Shown: positions 34,508-45,733, counted from the stretch's first letter. The stretch is 64,000 bases of DNA from Miscanthus floridulus (GCF_019320115.1 NC_089581.1:12991152-13055151); one strand, 5' to 3'. Numbers and translations are program-made. Notes: a model not told the origin generated them from the letters alone.

Positions 34508-35870
34508 GGTGGATGACCTCTAGTCCAACATTTCGGTGAGTTCCTCTTTTCTCCCTCGCTATCTCCCCTTCCTGGAAACCTCCGCGGCTCTCAGGAACGC
34601 TCACGATAAAAAGGAAGAGAGAAGGCAGTGACAGATGAAGAACATGTAAAAGAATGGAACGAAAACCCTCTCCCCTCTCCTACTTAAGGAAAAGGGAGCA
34701 GCGGTTACGGAAGGACACGTTGATCGGGGGGGGCCAAAACGACGGGGCGAGAATTTCTTTCTTTCATTTAATGCAGATAGGACGTGCCCTGACCAATGAG
34801 ACATGCTCTGCCTGACGGAACAGCTCCTGATTAGAAGGGATGTGGCCTGGCCATGGCCCACCACTACCGCACGATCACCCACTACCACACAATGGGCATA
34901 GGAACCGAAGCGCCACCGCACGCGGGTGGCTCCCCGCTTCCCCAGGCCAGACCTAAAGGAACTCGAATGATAGGTAAGGATAGACACTGGATGATTAGTG
35001 AGGAAGCGAAGGGGCACCCCATGTAGGCCACGCCAACTCCGTCGTGGACGATGAACATGGGTCCTGGTCAGATATTTTCGACTAAAGCTCTACGAACCCC
35101 ATCACTTAGGTCGTCAAGGTTCCAGTTAGACATTCCCGACTGAAGCTTTCCAAAACCCCATCCCTCAGGCCATCAAGGTCCTGGTCACATTTTTCCAACT
35201 GAGGCTCTCCGAACCCCGTCACTCTAGTCATCAAGGTAAGTACTATCAAACCCCCTCTGTTTTATTACAATCATTTCATACATCCACATGCGCATTTCAT
35301 TCCATACGCTCGCGCCTCCCGGATGATTTGGGCCCTGAATCGCCCGGGGGCTCAGGAACTATGCATCGCACGTGCAGCGAAATGCAACAGAATGCTCCGT
35401 GTTGCGCCACAAAGCGGCATTTGCCTCATTCGACATGAGCAAACAACAGAGCTAGGGGAGAAAACCGTAGATGAGCACCGTGCAGCCTTCGCCCGGCTGG
35501 CAAACTGGGTCATCTCAACCTTCTCATTCGATCCTGAACCTCTTGCCAAGCCTACAGAATCTCTATCGAGGGGAGGCCATTAGGCCACCTGGGCCGCTCT
35601 CCGGAACGACCTAGGCATCTACTGGGTTGTAGGTAAAGGAGTAGTGGAATACCACAAGAGGGCTATGCCGACCCCATCATGAACGACGAACCCGGATTCT
35701 GCTCGATCACACCCGTTAGCGAGCTCACCGAGCTAGTCTATGAGCCTGAGCGATCGGGACAAGCGATGAAACTCAGCCCCTTTGGTTGTGAGGAACCAGA
35801 TGGGCTAGCGCAAAACAACTCACATCGACCCCCATGAAGGCCCGACAAGGCTCGGGGGCTCAAATGCCAA
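34508..35870. other. Region upstream of the antisense gene
   Basis: Holds the minus-strand leader of the antisense gene; its reverse complement is homologous to about 3414-4419. A purine-rich tract (minus TTTCCTTCTCT-type strings at 34610-34700) marks the leader. No intact frame. A clear promoter motif is not visible. Confidence 0.45.
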
Positions 35871-35879
35871 AAACCTTGG

Positions 35880-36290
35880 GACCGCAACTCTGAACTCGCG
35901 TCGATAGGATCTATGACATCCGACTATGGCTTGGGACTATGACTTCGAACTCGCGTAACAGCTTCACTACCGACTGCAAAAAAAAATCCACGGACCGTGA
36001 CTCCGAACTCGCATAACAGCTTCATTTCCGACAAAAAATCCGGGGACCACGACTCCGAACTCGCTTAACAGCTTCACTTCCGACAAAAAATCCGGGGACC
36101 GTGACTCCGAACTCGCGTAATAGCTTCACTTTCGACAAAACCCCTAGGACCACAACCCCAAACTCACATCGATAGGATCTACGACATCCGGCGATGGCCT
36201 AGGACCGCGACTCCAAACTCGCATAACGGCTTCACTTCCGACTGCAATCCAAGAAACCCTAGGCAGGGACCACAACTCCAAACTCGTATA
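35880..36290. repeat. Tandem repeats of about 60 bp in the 3' internal region
   Basis: Units contain GGGACCGTGACTCCGAACTCGCGTAACAGC followed by TTCACTTCCGACAAAAAATCC. Four clear units lie at 35930-36150, with decayed ones on either side. The reverse complement shares GCGAGTTCGGAGTC with the array at 3198-3413. Confidence 0.7.
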
Positions 36291-36639
36291 AAAACTAACT
36301 GAACTAACTACCTCGGTTGCCCAGGCCGCACCAACATCAGGACCCATGGGCTCTATCTCGTTCGGCTCCAGAACTAACCATTTCAAAACCACGACGCGCA
36401 CCGACACTAGGATCAGTAAGTTCTGTTTCAATATGATCTTCGCGCCTAAAAATGCCTCGACTACACAACGTCACCTTGGTTGACAAAATTCCCTCTCAGA
36501 CTAAAAACACGCACACACGCCTGCTAAAAACAAAACCCCCTAGACGGTTCCGCCTGAACTGCTCGGGGGCTCATGGGCTACACCCGCGAGTGCGCTCGCG
36601 TGCACCCGTCAATAAGACAAAAATCCCCTGGACGATTCA

Positions 36640-36669
36640 ACCCGAATTGCCCGGGGGCTCAGGGGCTCC
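36640..36669 (+). other. Polypurine tract before LTR b
   Basis: CCCGGGGGCTCAGGGGCTCC directly precedes TGTCGGG of LTR b. The same motif precedes LTR c (GCTCGGGGGCTCGGGGGC...) and, in reverse, the LTR at 2575. Confidence 0.65.
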
Positions 36670-37868
36670 TGTCGGGTCCATAAACCTGGGGTCCCTCGGG
36701 GACTGGCTTCTGCACCAAGGCTTGGCCCAAAAGTCTAAAAACAACAGGGCAAGGGGCGGTCCAGCAACCAATCGGAAGGCCAGGCCCAAGAAGAGCAATG
36801 CCCGCTCGTCGGCAACTTCAGCCACCTATCCGACCGGATCGCTCGATTTGGGCTCCAGCCGGCCTTCGATCGGAAGGCCTACCCCCAGCCCTACTTTTGA
36901 CTCCAACCCCATGACTAGGGCTCATGAGAACCCTGCTCACCGCTCTTCTCTAACCGACGCACTCAGAGCCGACTGGAGCCATTCGACCGAGGGCGCCCCG
37001 TTCGGTAGGAACCAGAAGACATGCGAAGAAAGGCAAGGCAAGGCTCACAAGTCAAAACCACTATACCAGGGACCATACCCTACACGAAACAGTACTCTAC
37101 AGCCACCATGACACAAACAATATTGTAGGCGCCGACATCTCCCCCTACAGTATTGTAGGGGCCGCTAAAACTCCCATACGGTAAGCCCCCGCGTGTCTCT
37201 GGACATCGATCATGGTATGGGCACCAGGATTTGTCGTACCGGGTGAACATAGCGTGACTCCTCACATGCCACTAGGCATCAAATAGTATTTATAGGTACC
37301 GGCGTCCATCCTTCCTGAAGAAGATAGCACGACCTCCCAGACGCATCTGACATTCTACAACGACATCAACAGTGTTGGGAGCACCTACCATTATCCGATC
37401 CTCATCAGCGTGGGCAGCAAGGCTTAAAGACATCCATACCCTCTCCCTCTCACCTATAGAGCCATCCCCTTCATCTACAAAAGGGGATGCGCTCCCTCCA
37501 ACAAGGAGACCAATTCAAGGAGGCCAGAGTTCCTTAGATCGACATCGACACCTCACAACCGTAGAACCACCAAGTTCCGACCGTAAGCACACGCTCGAAC
37601 ACCTAGCTAGTAGTGAAGTTCCTGTCACTCTCGGCCCTTTCAGTCGGAGCCGACTGGACCTCTTATACACCCTATCTTTCTCCCTCTCATTTGTAACCCT
37701 ACTGCAAACTTTGAGCACCTAGGCCCAGGAATAAAGTCACCGACCGACCCCGACTGGACATAGGGCACGTTGCCCAAACCAGTATAAATCATGTGTCATT
37801 GAGTGCTAGGCCACATCCGATCACAACGTACAGCAAAACTACAAATATTCACTAGTTGGTCACTTTCT
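36670..37868 (+). repeat. LTR b (middle) of the three-LTR element
   Basis: It starts TGTCGGGTCC and follows LTR a closely up to GGTCACTTTCTGC. There it is cut 7-8 bp short of the normal end and joined to sequence equivalent to about 30253 of the first unit. The primer site is lost at this junction. The TATA box is TACAAAAG. Confidence 0.88.
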
Positions 37869-40006
37869 GCCACTAGGGGGCTCTACTACCCCTCTGTTTT
37901 TGTTTTTACCTTAAGTACTCTTTTACTTTCATATGGAGAAACTCCTTCCTATCCGAACAAAAGGGAAGTTCATTCCTTTGATTTACCTTATGTAACTTTG
38001 CTTTAGAATATTCTAACTGATCGCACCCTGCCTTTTCCTATGGCTATGACCGGTCGAGCCTCGTGAGCCACGCCCCGGGCTTGCAAAGTTGCAGCCTATG
38101 GAACAAACGGGCAGGCACGAGAGAAAGAAATTTAAAACAAAATTATGCTAAGGGAGAACTAAGGAATGAAAGGGAACAAGCTTCCCCGAATGGAGCAACT
38201 CCATCACAAAAACAAAAACCGATTACAGTCATAAAAACACACACGAACGTTTTACATAGGGGTTCCCCTCCATGAACTTAAACTTCTTACATTTACTAAC
38301 TACTTATATTTATTAAGGTATTAAACCAGCCCGGCGGCATCTGCTAACGGCGCGACCGATGAAGGCGCAGGCTGCTCACTCCCTAGCAGCACGACGTTCG
38401 GCTTGATCAGGGTCAAGGCGACATCCCCCCCCCGAACCAGGCTCTGTGCTATCTATAGGCTCGGAGGCATCCTCCCCATGTATGCTTCGGGCCATGTCTT
38501 CACGGTGAACATCCATCACCCACTTGGCGGAGATTTGCTCCAACACCGACCGCGCGTGCGATAGCAGGCTCTCCTCGATTGACTAGATGTCCTCCATGCT
38601 CAGGCCTTCAGCATACCCACCACAGATAGTGGCGAAGTCTAGGTTCGGGTGGTACGTCGCCACTGAGGTTAGCACCCCCGATGCCCCATAAAACAGGCCG
38701 CTCCTAACAAGGTCCTTGACCGTGTCCGGGACCTCCACCAGCTGGACAGCAGGCGCACTAGTGCTTGGCACCGACCCAAAGATTTCCGAGACGATGAGCT
38801 GGGCAATGTTGCGGATCTAGTCAAGGTCCCCCTCAAGAGCACGTCGCTCTTCATGGGACTTGGCCAGCTCCTCTGCGTTCCGGCTGAGGGTCACCTTGGT
38901 CGTCTTCAGGTCCTGCTCCAGCGCCTTCACCTTTCCATCCAGCTCTGAAAGAGGGGCAACAAGCTCAGGAACAGACTAAAGAGAGAAACCAACGCAACGA
39001 AAAAGAAAGGGAATGTACCAGCATAAGAGTTCTCAAGGGCGGAGAACTCCTCCACCTGTCGAGTCGCCTGCGTGCACAGCTGGGTGTTCACCTCCTCCGT
39101 CTCCATCACCCGGCCTCGGAGCACTAGCACCTCTTGGTCTGTCTCCGACCAGGCCCTCCGCTCCGCCTCTAGGGCCTTCCTTGCTGACTCCAAGGTGACC
39201 CGCTCCGACGCTAGAGCACTCTGCTCCGGCTCAAGGGCCGCCAAGGCCTCTTGAAGCGTCGTCTCGGTGCTTGCCAGGGATGCCCGCAACTCCGCCTCAG
39301 TCTTCGCCTAGCGGGCTTTCATCGCCTTGAGCCCTTGCTCAGTGGCAGTCGCCCGCTCTGCTGCACGTAGTCCCTCCACCCATGCCGTGGCCACCTCGGC
39401 CGCCCAGCCCTGGGACTCGTGGCGAACAGACTCTACCCGACGCTTGAGCTCAGCCATCTGGGCGTGTTCCGCCCAGAGGAAGGAAGACTTGCGGGACGAC
39501 ATCTTTCTTATATCCTACAAAAAACAAGCATGCTAAAGACAACCAATGAAAGATTTAAAGGTTGAGGACAAGTACCAGAAACTCACCTCCGCGGCGAGCT
39601 GCAGGTCGCCCTCAACCAACTACCGAGCGAACTGACTGAACTAACTACCTTGGTTGCCTAGGCCGCACCAACATCAGGACCCACGGGCTCCGTCTTGTCC
39701 GTCTTTGGAACTAACCATTTCAAAACCACGGCGCGCACCGACACCAGGATCAGTAAGTTCTGTTTCAATCCGATCTTCGCGCCTAAAAATGCCTCAACTG
39801 CACAACGTCACCTTGGTTGACAAAATTCCGTCTCAGACTAAAAACACGCACACACGCTCGCTAAAAACAAAATCCCCCAGATGGTTCCGCCCGAACAACC
39901 CGGGGGCTTAGGGGCTACACCTGCGGGTGCGCTCGTGCGCACCCGTTGACAAGACAAAAATCCCTCAGACGATTCTACCCGAATCGCTCGGGGGCTCGGG
40001 GGCTTT
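37869..40006 (+). other. Deleted second internal region between LTR b and LTR c
   Basis: Bases 37869-39636 align with about 30253-32011, and 39631-40006 with about 36296-36669, so about 4.3 kb is missing at the second junction. Both deletion points show short microhomology (AACTGA at the second). It holds only the 3' part of the antisense gene and the 3' leader. Confidence 0.8.
38321..39630 (-). pseudogene. Truncated antisense gene (coiled-coil 3' part)
   Basis: Ends at the TAA complement at 38321-38323. It keeps the coiled-coil frame (38927-39289; ALEPEQSALASERVTLES) and the YHPNLDFATICGGYAEGLSM tail (38583-38771). The N-terminal transposon-like domain is removed by the deletion at about 39630. 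Candidate intron borders are kept near 39015-38945. Confidence 0.65.
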
Positions 40007-41141
40007 TGTCGGGTCCATAAACCCGGGGTCCCTCGGGGACCGGCTTCTGCGCTAAGGCTCGGTCCAAAAGTCTAAAAACAATAGGGCAAGGGGGCGGTCC
40101 AACAACCGACCAGAAGGCCAGGCCCAAGAAGAGCAACGCCTGCTCGTCGGCTACTTCGGCCCACCTATCCGACCAGATCGCTCGATTCGGGCTCCAGCCA
40201 GCCTCTGATCGAAAGGCCCGCCCCTAGCCCTACTTCCGACTCTGACCCCGCGACCGGGTCTCGTGAGAACCTTGCTCACCGCTCTTCTCCGACCAGCGCA
40301 CTCAGAGTCGACTAGAGACATCCGACCGGGGGCGTCCCGTTCGGTAGGAACCAGAAAATGTGCGGAGAAAGGCAAGACAAGGCTCACAAGTTAAAACTAC
40401 TATACCAGGGACCATACCCTGCATAAAATAGTACTCTACAACCACCATGACACAAACAGTATTGTAGGCGTCGACATCTTCCCCTACAGTATTGTAGGGG
40501 CCGCTAAAACTCCCATACGATAAGCCCTCCGCGTGTCTCTGGACATCGATCGCGATATGGGCATCAGGATTTGCCGTACTGGGTGAACATAGTGCGACCT
40601 CTCGTGCACATCTGATATTCTACAACGACATCAACAGTGTTGGGAGCGTCTACTATTATCCGATCCTCATCAGCGTGGGCAGCAAGGCTTAAAGACATCC
40701 GTACCCTCTCCCTCTCACTTATAGAGCCACCCCCTTCATCTATAAAAGGGGATATGCTCCCTCCAACAAGGAGACCGATTCAAGGAGGCCAGAGTTCTTT
40801 AGATCGACATCGACACCTCACAACCGTAGAACCACTAAGTTTCGACCGCAAGCACACGCTCGAACACCTAGCTCGTAGCGAAGTTCCTATCACTCTTGGC
40901 CCTTCCGGTCGGAGCCGACCGACCTCTTGTACACCTCATCTTTCTCCCCCTCGTTTATAACCCCACTACAAACTTCGAGCACCTGGGCTCAGGAATAAAG
41001 TCATCGACCGACCCTGACTGTACATAGGGTACGTTGCCCGAACCAGTATAAATCCTGTGTCATTAAGTGCTAGGCCACCTCCGATCACAACGTACAGCAA
41101 AACTACAAATATTCACTAGTTTGTCACTTTCTGTATCGACA
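40007..41141 (+). repeat. LTR c of the three-LTR element
   Basis: Starts TGTCGGGTCC and ends CTGTATCGACA next to the TSD ACATG. It lacks about 76 bp present in LTRs a and b (the stretch with CCACTAGGCATCAAATAGTATTT), joined at CGACCTC. The TATA box TATAAAAG (40741-40748) and the stem-loop (40481-40500) are intact. Confidence 0.88.
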
Positions 41142-41397
41142 ACATGAGTTGAGACTAAACTGAAAAAATAGCTTATCCTAACTCTCTTCCTCATTTCTCT
41201 CTCCCATCCATGTATGAAGCTGTTGATGAAGCTGTTTTGTCAAATAAAATTTTTAAAACTGCTCAACTTCACCTATAAAGTTGTTCATTAAGCCGTTTAA
41301 AAAAAATAACTTTACTAGTGAAGCTGAGTTGTGCCAAACATGTCTTAAATGAGGCTGTATGCAACAACCTACACAAGTGTGGCAGATTTACAGTGCT

Positions 41398-41683
41398 AGT
41401 GGATGTCACATCAGGTGTCGGAAGTGTTAGGATAGTAATAATAAAATGAATTACAGAAGTTTGAGACGAATTTACTAAGCCTTATTAATCTGTTATTAGC
41501 ACATATTTACTGTAGCATTATATTTTCAAATCATGAAATAATTAGACTTAAAAAATTCGTCTCATAAATTAGCCACAATATGTGTAATTAATTATTTTTA
41601 GTCTATATTTAATACTCTATGTATATATTCAACATCTGATGTGATATAAAGTAAACTTTAGATAAACTAAACAGGACCTCATC
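41398..41683 (-). repeat. MITE (320-bp family), reverse copy
   Basis: Same family as 43761-44089 and 44153-44481 but reversed: GACGAATTTACTAAGCC, TGTTATTAGCACATATTTACTGTAGCA, and the end CTAAACAGGACC. The left end is decayed. No coding capacity. Confidence 0.62.
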
Positions 41684-42184
41684 ATTGATTACTGCTTGCA
41701 CTACAGTCTGCAGGCACCGTGCTGGTCCCGTTGATCTTTTTAAAGATAAAATAAAATTTGCGTTTCTCAAATTTTATATTTGATTAAATCAATAAAAATA
41801 CAATATTTATTACATCGAGTAAATATCAGCAGATTAATTATAGAATATATTTACAATAAATTATTTTAAGATATACATGTAGATATTATGTTTTTAAAAA
41901 AAATTGATTTATTCTAGATTTAAAATTAATTCATTTTAGGATGGAGAGTAACTCTATTTGTATTACATGGCATTTCCTACTATTTTTTAAGCAGAAAACA
42001 GAGGGTCCAATGCATTTGATTTTCCATTTTTCTCACCTATGGTGTTTACTCTTTGGGGTTGAATATTCTGTTACGCTGAAATGTTTGGTTTTGGTCTCGA
42101 GGAGAAGATGAGAGTGGCACTGGGATGGCTCATTTTCATTGACTTTGTCCTAAAGAAGTAAAGATATTACCCTGTTTGTTTATG
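41684..42184. other. AT-rich intergenic DNA
   Basis: High A/T, no supported gene or terminal repeat. Confidence 0.4.
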
Positions 42185-42637
42185 CTAAAATTTAACTTAT
42201 GTTGATGTTCATATTAAAATGTCGTGAGAGAAAAACAATATTTCATGACCTGAATTTCACAAAGCACCCTCCGGAATTACTGGTTTTCCATTCTATGTTC
42301 AACTGGCCACGGTTCACAAAAGTCCACCTCAGCAAAAGCTTCTTCAACGGTGCATCTAAATGGGACCCGACCTGATTAGTATGGTAATTTAGGAACTCCA
42401 AGTCCCAATCCCACTGTGTTATTTTCAAGCCTAATGATACCCAGCCACTGATTTCTTTTCTCCAACGGTACCGTACAGTCTATGGGTGGCCATCTATATT
42501 CACAAGTGCCATTTTTTTTGCCACGGTTTCTACCTGCAATTCTCCGATGCAAGAACCAGCCAGCTAACGGAGCCAAAATATTTCCACGCAGTCAGCAAAT
42601 ATTCTTTGATGCCAACAAAACACAATAATGCACAGAG
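42185..42637. other. Intergenic DNA with half of a GCCTGTTCG-type MITE
   Basis: 42190-42245 carries GTTTATGCTAAAATTTAACTTATG...CGTGAGAGAAAAACAATATTTC, the core of the MITE family without its right half. The rest has short frames on the minus strand with no family motif. Confidence 0.4.
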
Positions 42638-42700
42638 GATTAGTTGGTCTGGTTATGCGTTTTACACATCGCCGGTCAGAGTTCGAACTCTCTCGGGGAT
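42638..42700 (+). repeat. tRNA-like (SINE 5' end?) sequence
   Basis: An A-box-like TTAGTTGGTCTGGTTAT (from 42640) and a B-box-like AGAGTTCGAACTCT (about 42678-42691) are spaced as in a tRNA-derived pol III promoter. No cloverleaf with matched acceptor arms can be drawn, so this is not a functional tRNA gene. It fits the head of a decayed SINE. Confidence 0.35.
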
Positions 42701-42991
42701 GGATTTGTTGGCCGGAGGAGGCATAGTTTATCTGCGCGTTGAAAAAAAATTCTATCGTCTGTCCCACGTCAAAGCACAGGTCTAAGGCTAGCCCAGTCTC
42801 ACGAGAGTTGTGGTGCCGCTGTATATGGATGTGACAAAGGTTCTAGGGTTTTCTCGACATACATGAGAAGATTTTCTTCTTAAGCACAATATCCGAGAGA
42901 TGTCTTACCCCGCGGGATGAGTTTTTTTATAATGCACAGAGGTCATTGCAGAAACCCACAAATTAAACATATGGCCCTGATCGCAACATAT

Positions 42992-43073
42992 GGCCATGTT
43001 CGTTTGTTTTTATGAACCGTATTATTTCAACGAACGAATATTGTTTTTCTCTCGTAACAAATCAACGAACAGC
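42992..43073. repeat. Short MITE, GCCTGTTCG family
   Basis: Ends GGCCATGTTCGTTTG and (inward) GCTGTTCGTTGATTTG, with the core TTTTTCTCTCGTAAC in reverse. Confidence 0.55.
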
Positions 43074-43196
43074 GGGCTGGTCCGAAGGTGAAAGGAGCGA
43101 GCGGGTTTCTCATTGAAACGACGTTGGTTGATCTCTCGGTTTCGAGACCAAGGATTGCAAGATCCGTTCACAAAGCTCTGCTTCCAGCTTTCGAAT

Positions 43197-43323
43197 CTGT
43201 TCGGCTGGACTGAAGTGGACACTGTTCACGCTGAAATTCACTGTTTATGCTGAAATTTTGTGAGAGAAAAACACCGCTCCGGCTAAAAAAAAAAAGACGA
43301 GCCAGTCAGCCGAAAACGAACAG
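43197..43323. repeat. MITE, GCCTGTTCG family
   Basis: Ends CTGTTCGGCTGGACTG and (inward) CTGTTCGTTTTCGGCTGACTGG, with the core TTTTGTGAGAGAAAAACACC. Confidence 0.6.
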
Positions 43324-43760
43324 CCGAACGCGCTCTTCATGAGATTTGGAGACACGTTTGCCGACACGTTTGCCCAAACGATGAAGCGAGCATGTCTCTG
43401 AATCTGAAGTCACGCTATTGACAGTTGGCCGGCGTCCAGGATCGATGCTTAACTGACGGCAAGCATTGTGATTCACGCCAGTGATACAAACAGGTTAGCT
43501 CACGTATACATGGCAGCAAGTATGCAAACGAGAGCTGAAGCTAGCATAGCATATCAAATCCCAAGTGGAGTAGCTTCGGGGAGGCGAGAAGAGAGTGTAG
43601 ACATGTGTTTCTTGCGGTGGCAACAAATAAACAGCTGAAGTCTGAAGAACACCTCCCGAGTTGTTTCTGCTGCAAGGGACATGCATGGCCGTCAGCTTTA
43701 TGTACAAGCATCCAAACTACGCTTTTGACTATGCATAGCAAGTGTGAATGATAGATACGG
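43324..43760. other. Intergenic DNA, nothing supported
   Basis: Mixed composition, overlapping short minus-strand frames, no family motifs. Confidence 0.4.
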
Positions 43761-44089
43761 TTCCTTCCTTTAAAATTTACTCCATATATTTATCAAATAT
43801 TTAGACACATGTATAAAATATTAAATATAGATTAAAAATAACTAATTACACAGTTTGTTACTAATTTGTGAGACGAATCTTTTAAGCCTAATTAGTCCAT
43901 GATTTAATAATGTTGTACAACAGTAATACATGTACTAATGATGGATTAATTAGGCTTAGTAAATTCGTCTCGTGGATTACTGACAGATTCTGTAATTTAT
44001 TTTTTTAGTATCCGAATATCCTATGCGACACCCCATGTGACACCCGATGTGACACCATAAAACTTTACACCATAGATTTAAACACGGCC
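43761..44089 (+). repeat. MITE (320-bp family), forward copy
   Basis: Shares with 44153-44481 the segments TAACTAATTACACAGTTTG, GCCTAATTAGTCCATGATTT and the end TTTACACCATAGATTTAAACACGGCC. The left end is worn. Confidence 0.65.
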
Positions 44090-44152
44090 ATAATACTAGC
44101 ACTGCCCGTACAATTAAAGTAGTTTGGGCCAAACTTGCCGAATGTCAGCTTA

Positions 44153-44481
44153 GGCCTTGTTTAGTTTCTTTCCTAAATTTTACTAATATCTCATTGAATG
44201 TTTGGGCACATACATGGAGTATTAAATATATACTAAAAAATAACTAACTGCACAGTTTACGACTAATTTTCAAAATGAATCTTTTAAGCCTAATTAGTTC
44301 ATGATTTGACAGTGTGGTGCTACAGTAACACATGTGCTAATGACAAATTAAGTAGGCTTAATAAATTTGTCTTGTGAATTACTGACGGATTCTATAATTT
44401 GTTCTTTTATTAGTATCTAAACACTACATACGACACCCTTATATAACACCCTAAAATTTTACACCTAGATTTAAACAGACC
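44153..44481 (+). repeat. MITE (320-bp family), Tourist-like ends
   Basis: Starts GGCCTTGTTTAGTTTC and ends ATTTAAACAGACC; TTA precedes it and TTC follows, close to a 3-bp TTA TSD. The internal palindromic part (GCCTAATTAG...CTAATGACAAATTAAGTAGGC) is typical of a PIF/Harbinger-derived MITE. Confidence 0.68.
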
Positions 44482-44691
44482 TTCCACATGGGGCCTCATT
44501 TGAGGATTTGACCACAGTTACCGATAAACTTGGTGGCGTAACCGCGTAACCATGAACCGCTATGGAGGGATGAAGCGCCCCTGATTTCGGTCAGAGAAGT
44601 CATCACTGTTGTTTCAAATGACACGGAAGATTTTAGATAAAAGCAACTGTGATTATTATTGCGGCCTAGTGAACAGGAATTGCGATTTTCA

Positions 44692-44957
44692 ACCCTGTTT
44701 GGTTCACTCTTCATCTCCTAAATCTAGTCATATTTAGTCACATTTAATCACTTTTTACCCAACCACTTTAACTAAATGGGACTAAATGAGCTTTAGCCAA
44801 CTAGTCACTCAAATGTTGCTAAATGGAACTAAAACTCATCTTTTAGTCAGGGTACCTGACCTTTTAATCTTTTTTAGTCCACCAAACCAAATAAGGGTGA
44901 CTAAAGTTTAGAAACTGATTTAGGTGACTAAATTTTAGGAGGTGCAAACCAAACATG
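44692..44957. repeat. MITE with CCCTGTTTGGTT ends
   Basis: Starts ACCCTGTTTGGTTCACTCTTC and ends GAGGTGCAAACCAAACATGCG, with repeated ACTAAA/TTTAGT strings between. A different family from the neighbours. No coding capacity. Confidence 0.62.
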
Positions 44958-45733
44958 CGCTCAATCAATGGAAATTGGGATGGCAGCTAGGCAGCAGGGT
45001 TAGTCATGTGGTCTTATTGTATCTTTCGGTTGTTTTTCTATTTTTTGTTTGTTTTGATCTTTGTAAATTGGGAATAGAAATTATGGGTATGGTTAACATG
45101 GTTGACTTGTTGGTTTTTTTGATGTACCTAAACTACCCGATTTGTCGCGAGGATGCATAGGTGACGGAGGAGCTCAATCAAGAGTTGTCAAAGATAGACG
45201 TTGAACCCCTACCAACATATGGGAGCTTAGGCTCTCATGCTCCGCGGATTGCCATGGATGATTTTTTCTCCCACCTTCGATTTTCACAATCTTTGTACAT
45301 GACCAACGCCTACACCGCACCAAGCATGAGCATTTCTACCACTTGTTTGGTGACTTCTGCACTTTCGTCGAGGAGCGTCGCCTACATGATGCCCAAAAGG
45401 ATGACTCATACCTCGCACAAATCCGCATATTTAGGAGGGGGGGGGGGGGGGGGGGGCAAGAGGCGATGTGCAACGATCGAATGTGGTAGAAGTGAAGGCA
45501 AGAGCAGAGGACTCAGAGAAGTTGTAGCACCTCGATGCCTAGGTGGGGTCTTAGGGGATTTAGGGCTACTACATAGGTTTATCTACAATAAACCATTGAG
45601 GTCGAGCTATCCTAATGATTCTTAGCTAATATGCTACATACTAAACTCTTATTTAGTTCATGGTCTGAATAGAACATCATATCATATCACCCATAGATTC
45701 TCTGATGATGACCCTAGTGCCTCATTTTACTAG
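44958..45733 (+). other. Unidentified degraded reading frame with a G20 tract
   Basis: From 45161 one frame reads VTEELNQELSKIDVEPLPTYG to about 45300. The reading then appears to continue in another frame as EHFYHLFGDFCTFVEERRLH and DAQKDDSYLAQIRIF up to 45430. The two together look like a real protein-coding fragment with a frameshift, but I do not recognise the family. The frame then meets a run of 20 G (45437-45456). I do not assign a function; a captured gene fragment is possible. Confidence 0.35.

Larger units (their letters stand above)
27181..41141 (+). mobile_element. Three-LTR Tat-like non-autonomous gypsy element
   Basis: The TSD ACATG lies at 27176-27180 and 41142-41146, so both outer LTRs belong to one insertion. 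Three direct LTRs occur: a (27181-28391), b (36670-37868) and c (40007-41141). Between a and b is a full-length pol-less internal region: primer site, gag-like frame, antisense gene and tandem repeats. Between b and c is a shortened copy that has lost its primer site, gag and the 5' half of the antisense gene. The likely origin is unequal recombination between LTRs of two copies, followed by deletions. It is the same family as the minus-strand element at 1583-22130. Confidence 0.88.
26939..41346. mobile_element. Old MITE split by a MITE and a 14-kb LTR element
   Basis: The left end TCCTGTTTGACATAGCTC and the right end (inward) AGACATGTTTGGCACAACTC form degenerate inverted repeats resembling the grass MITE class whose ends read TGTTTGGCACAGCTC. 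Halves of the body recur on both sides: TTTGTCAAACACTCATTTCTAAAAACAG on the left and TTTGTCAAATAAAATTTTTAAAACTG on the right. Without its inserts it is about 330 bp. The split is supported by the ACATG TSD of the LTR element; family assignment is by resemblance. Confidence 0.5.

Noticed and set aside
42638..42700. Functional tRNA gene
   Set aside because: A-box and B-box strings are present, but no acceptor stem, anticodon stem or terminator can be matched; kept only as a weak SINE candidate.
41398..44481. Micro-gene or promoter island in AT-rich DNA
   Set aside because: The recurring conserved blocks are explained by three copies of one 320-bp MITE family.
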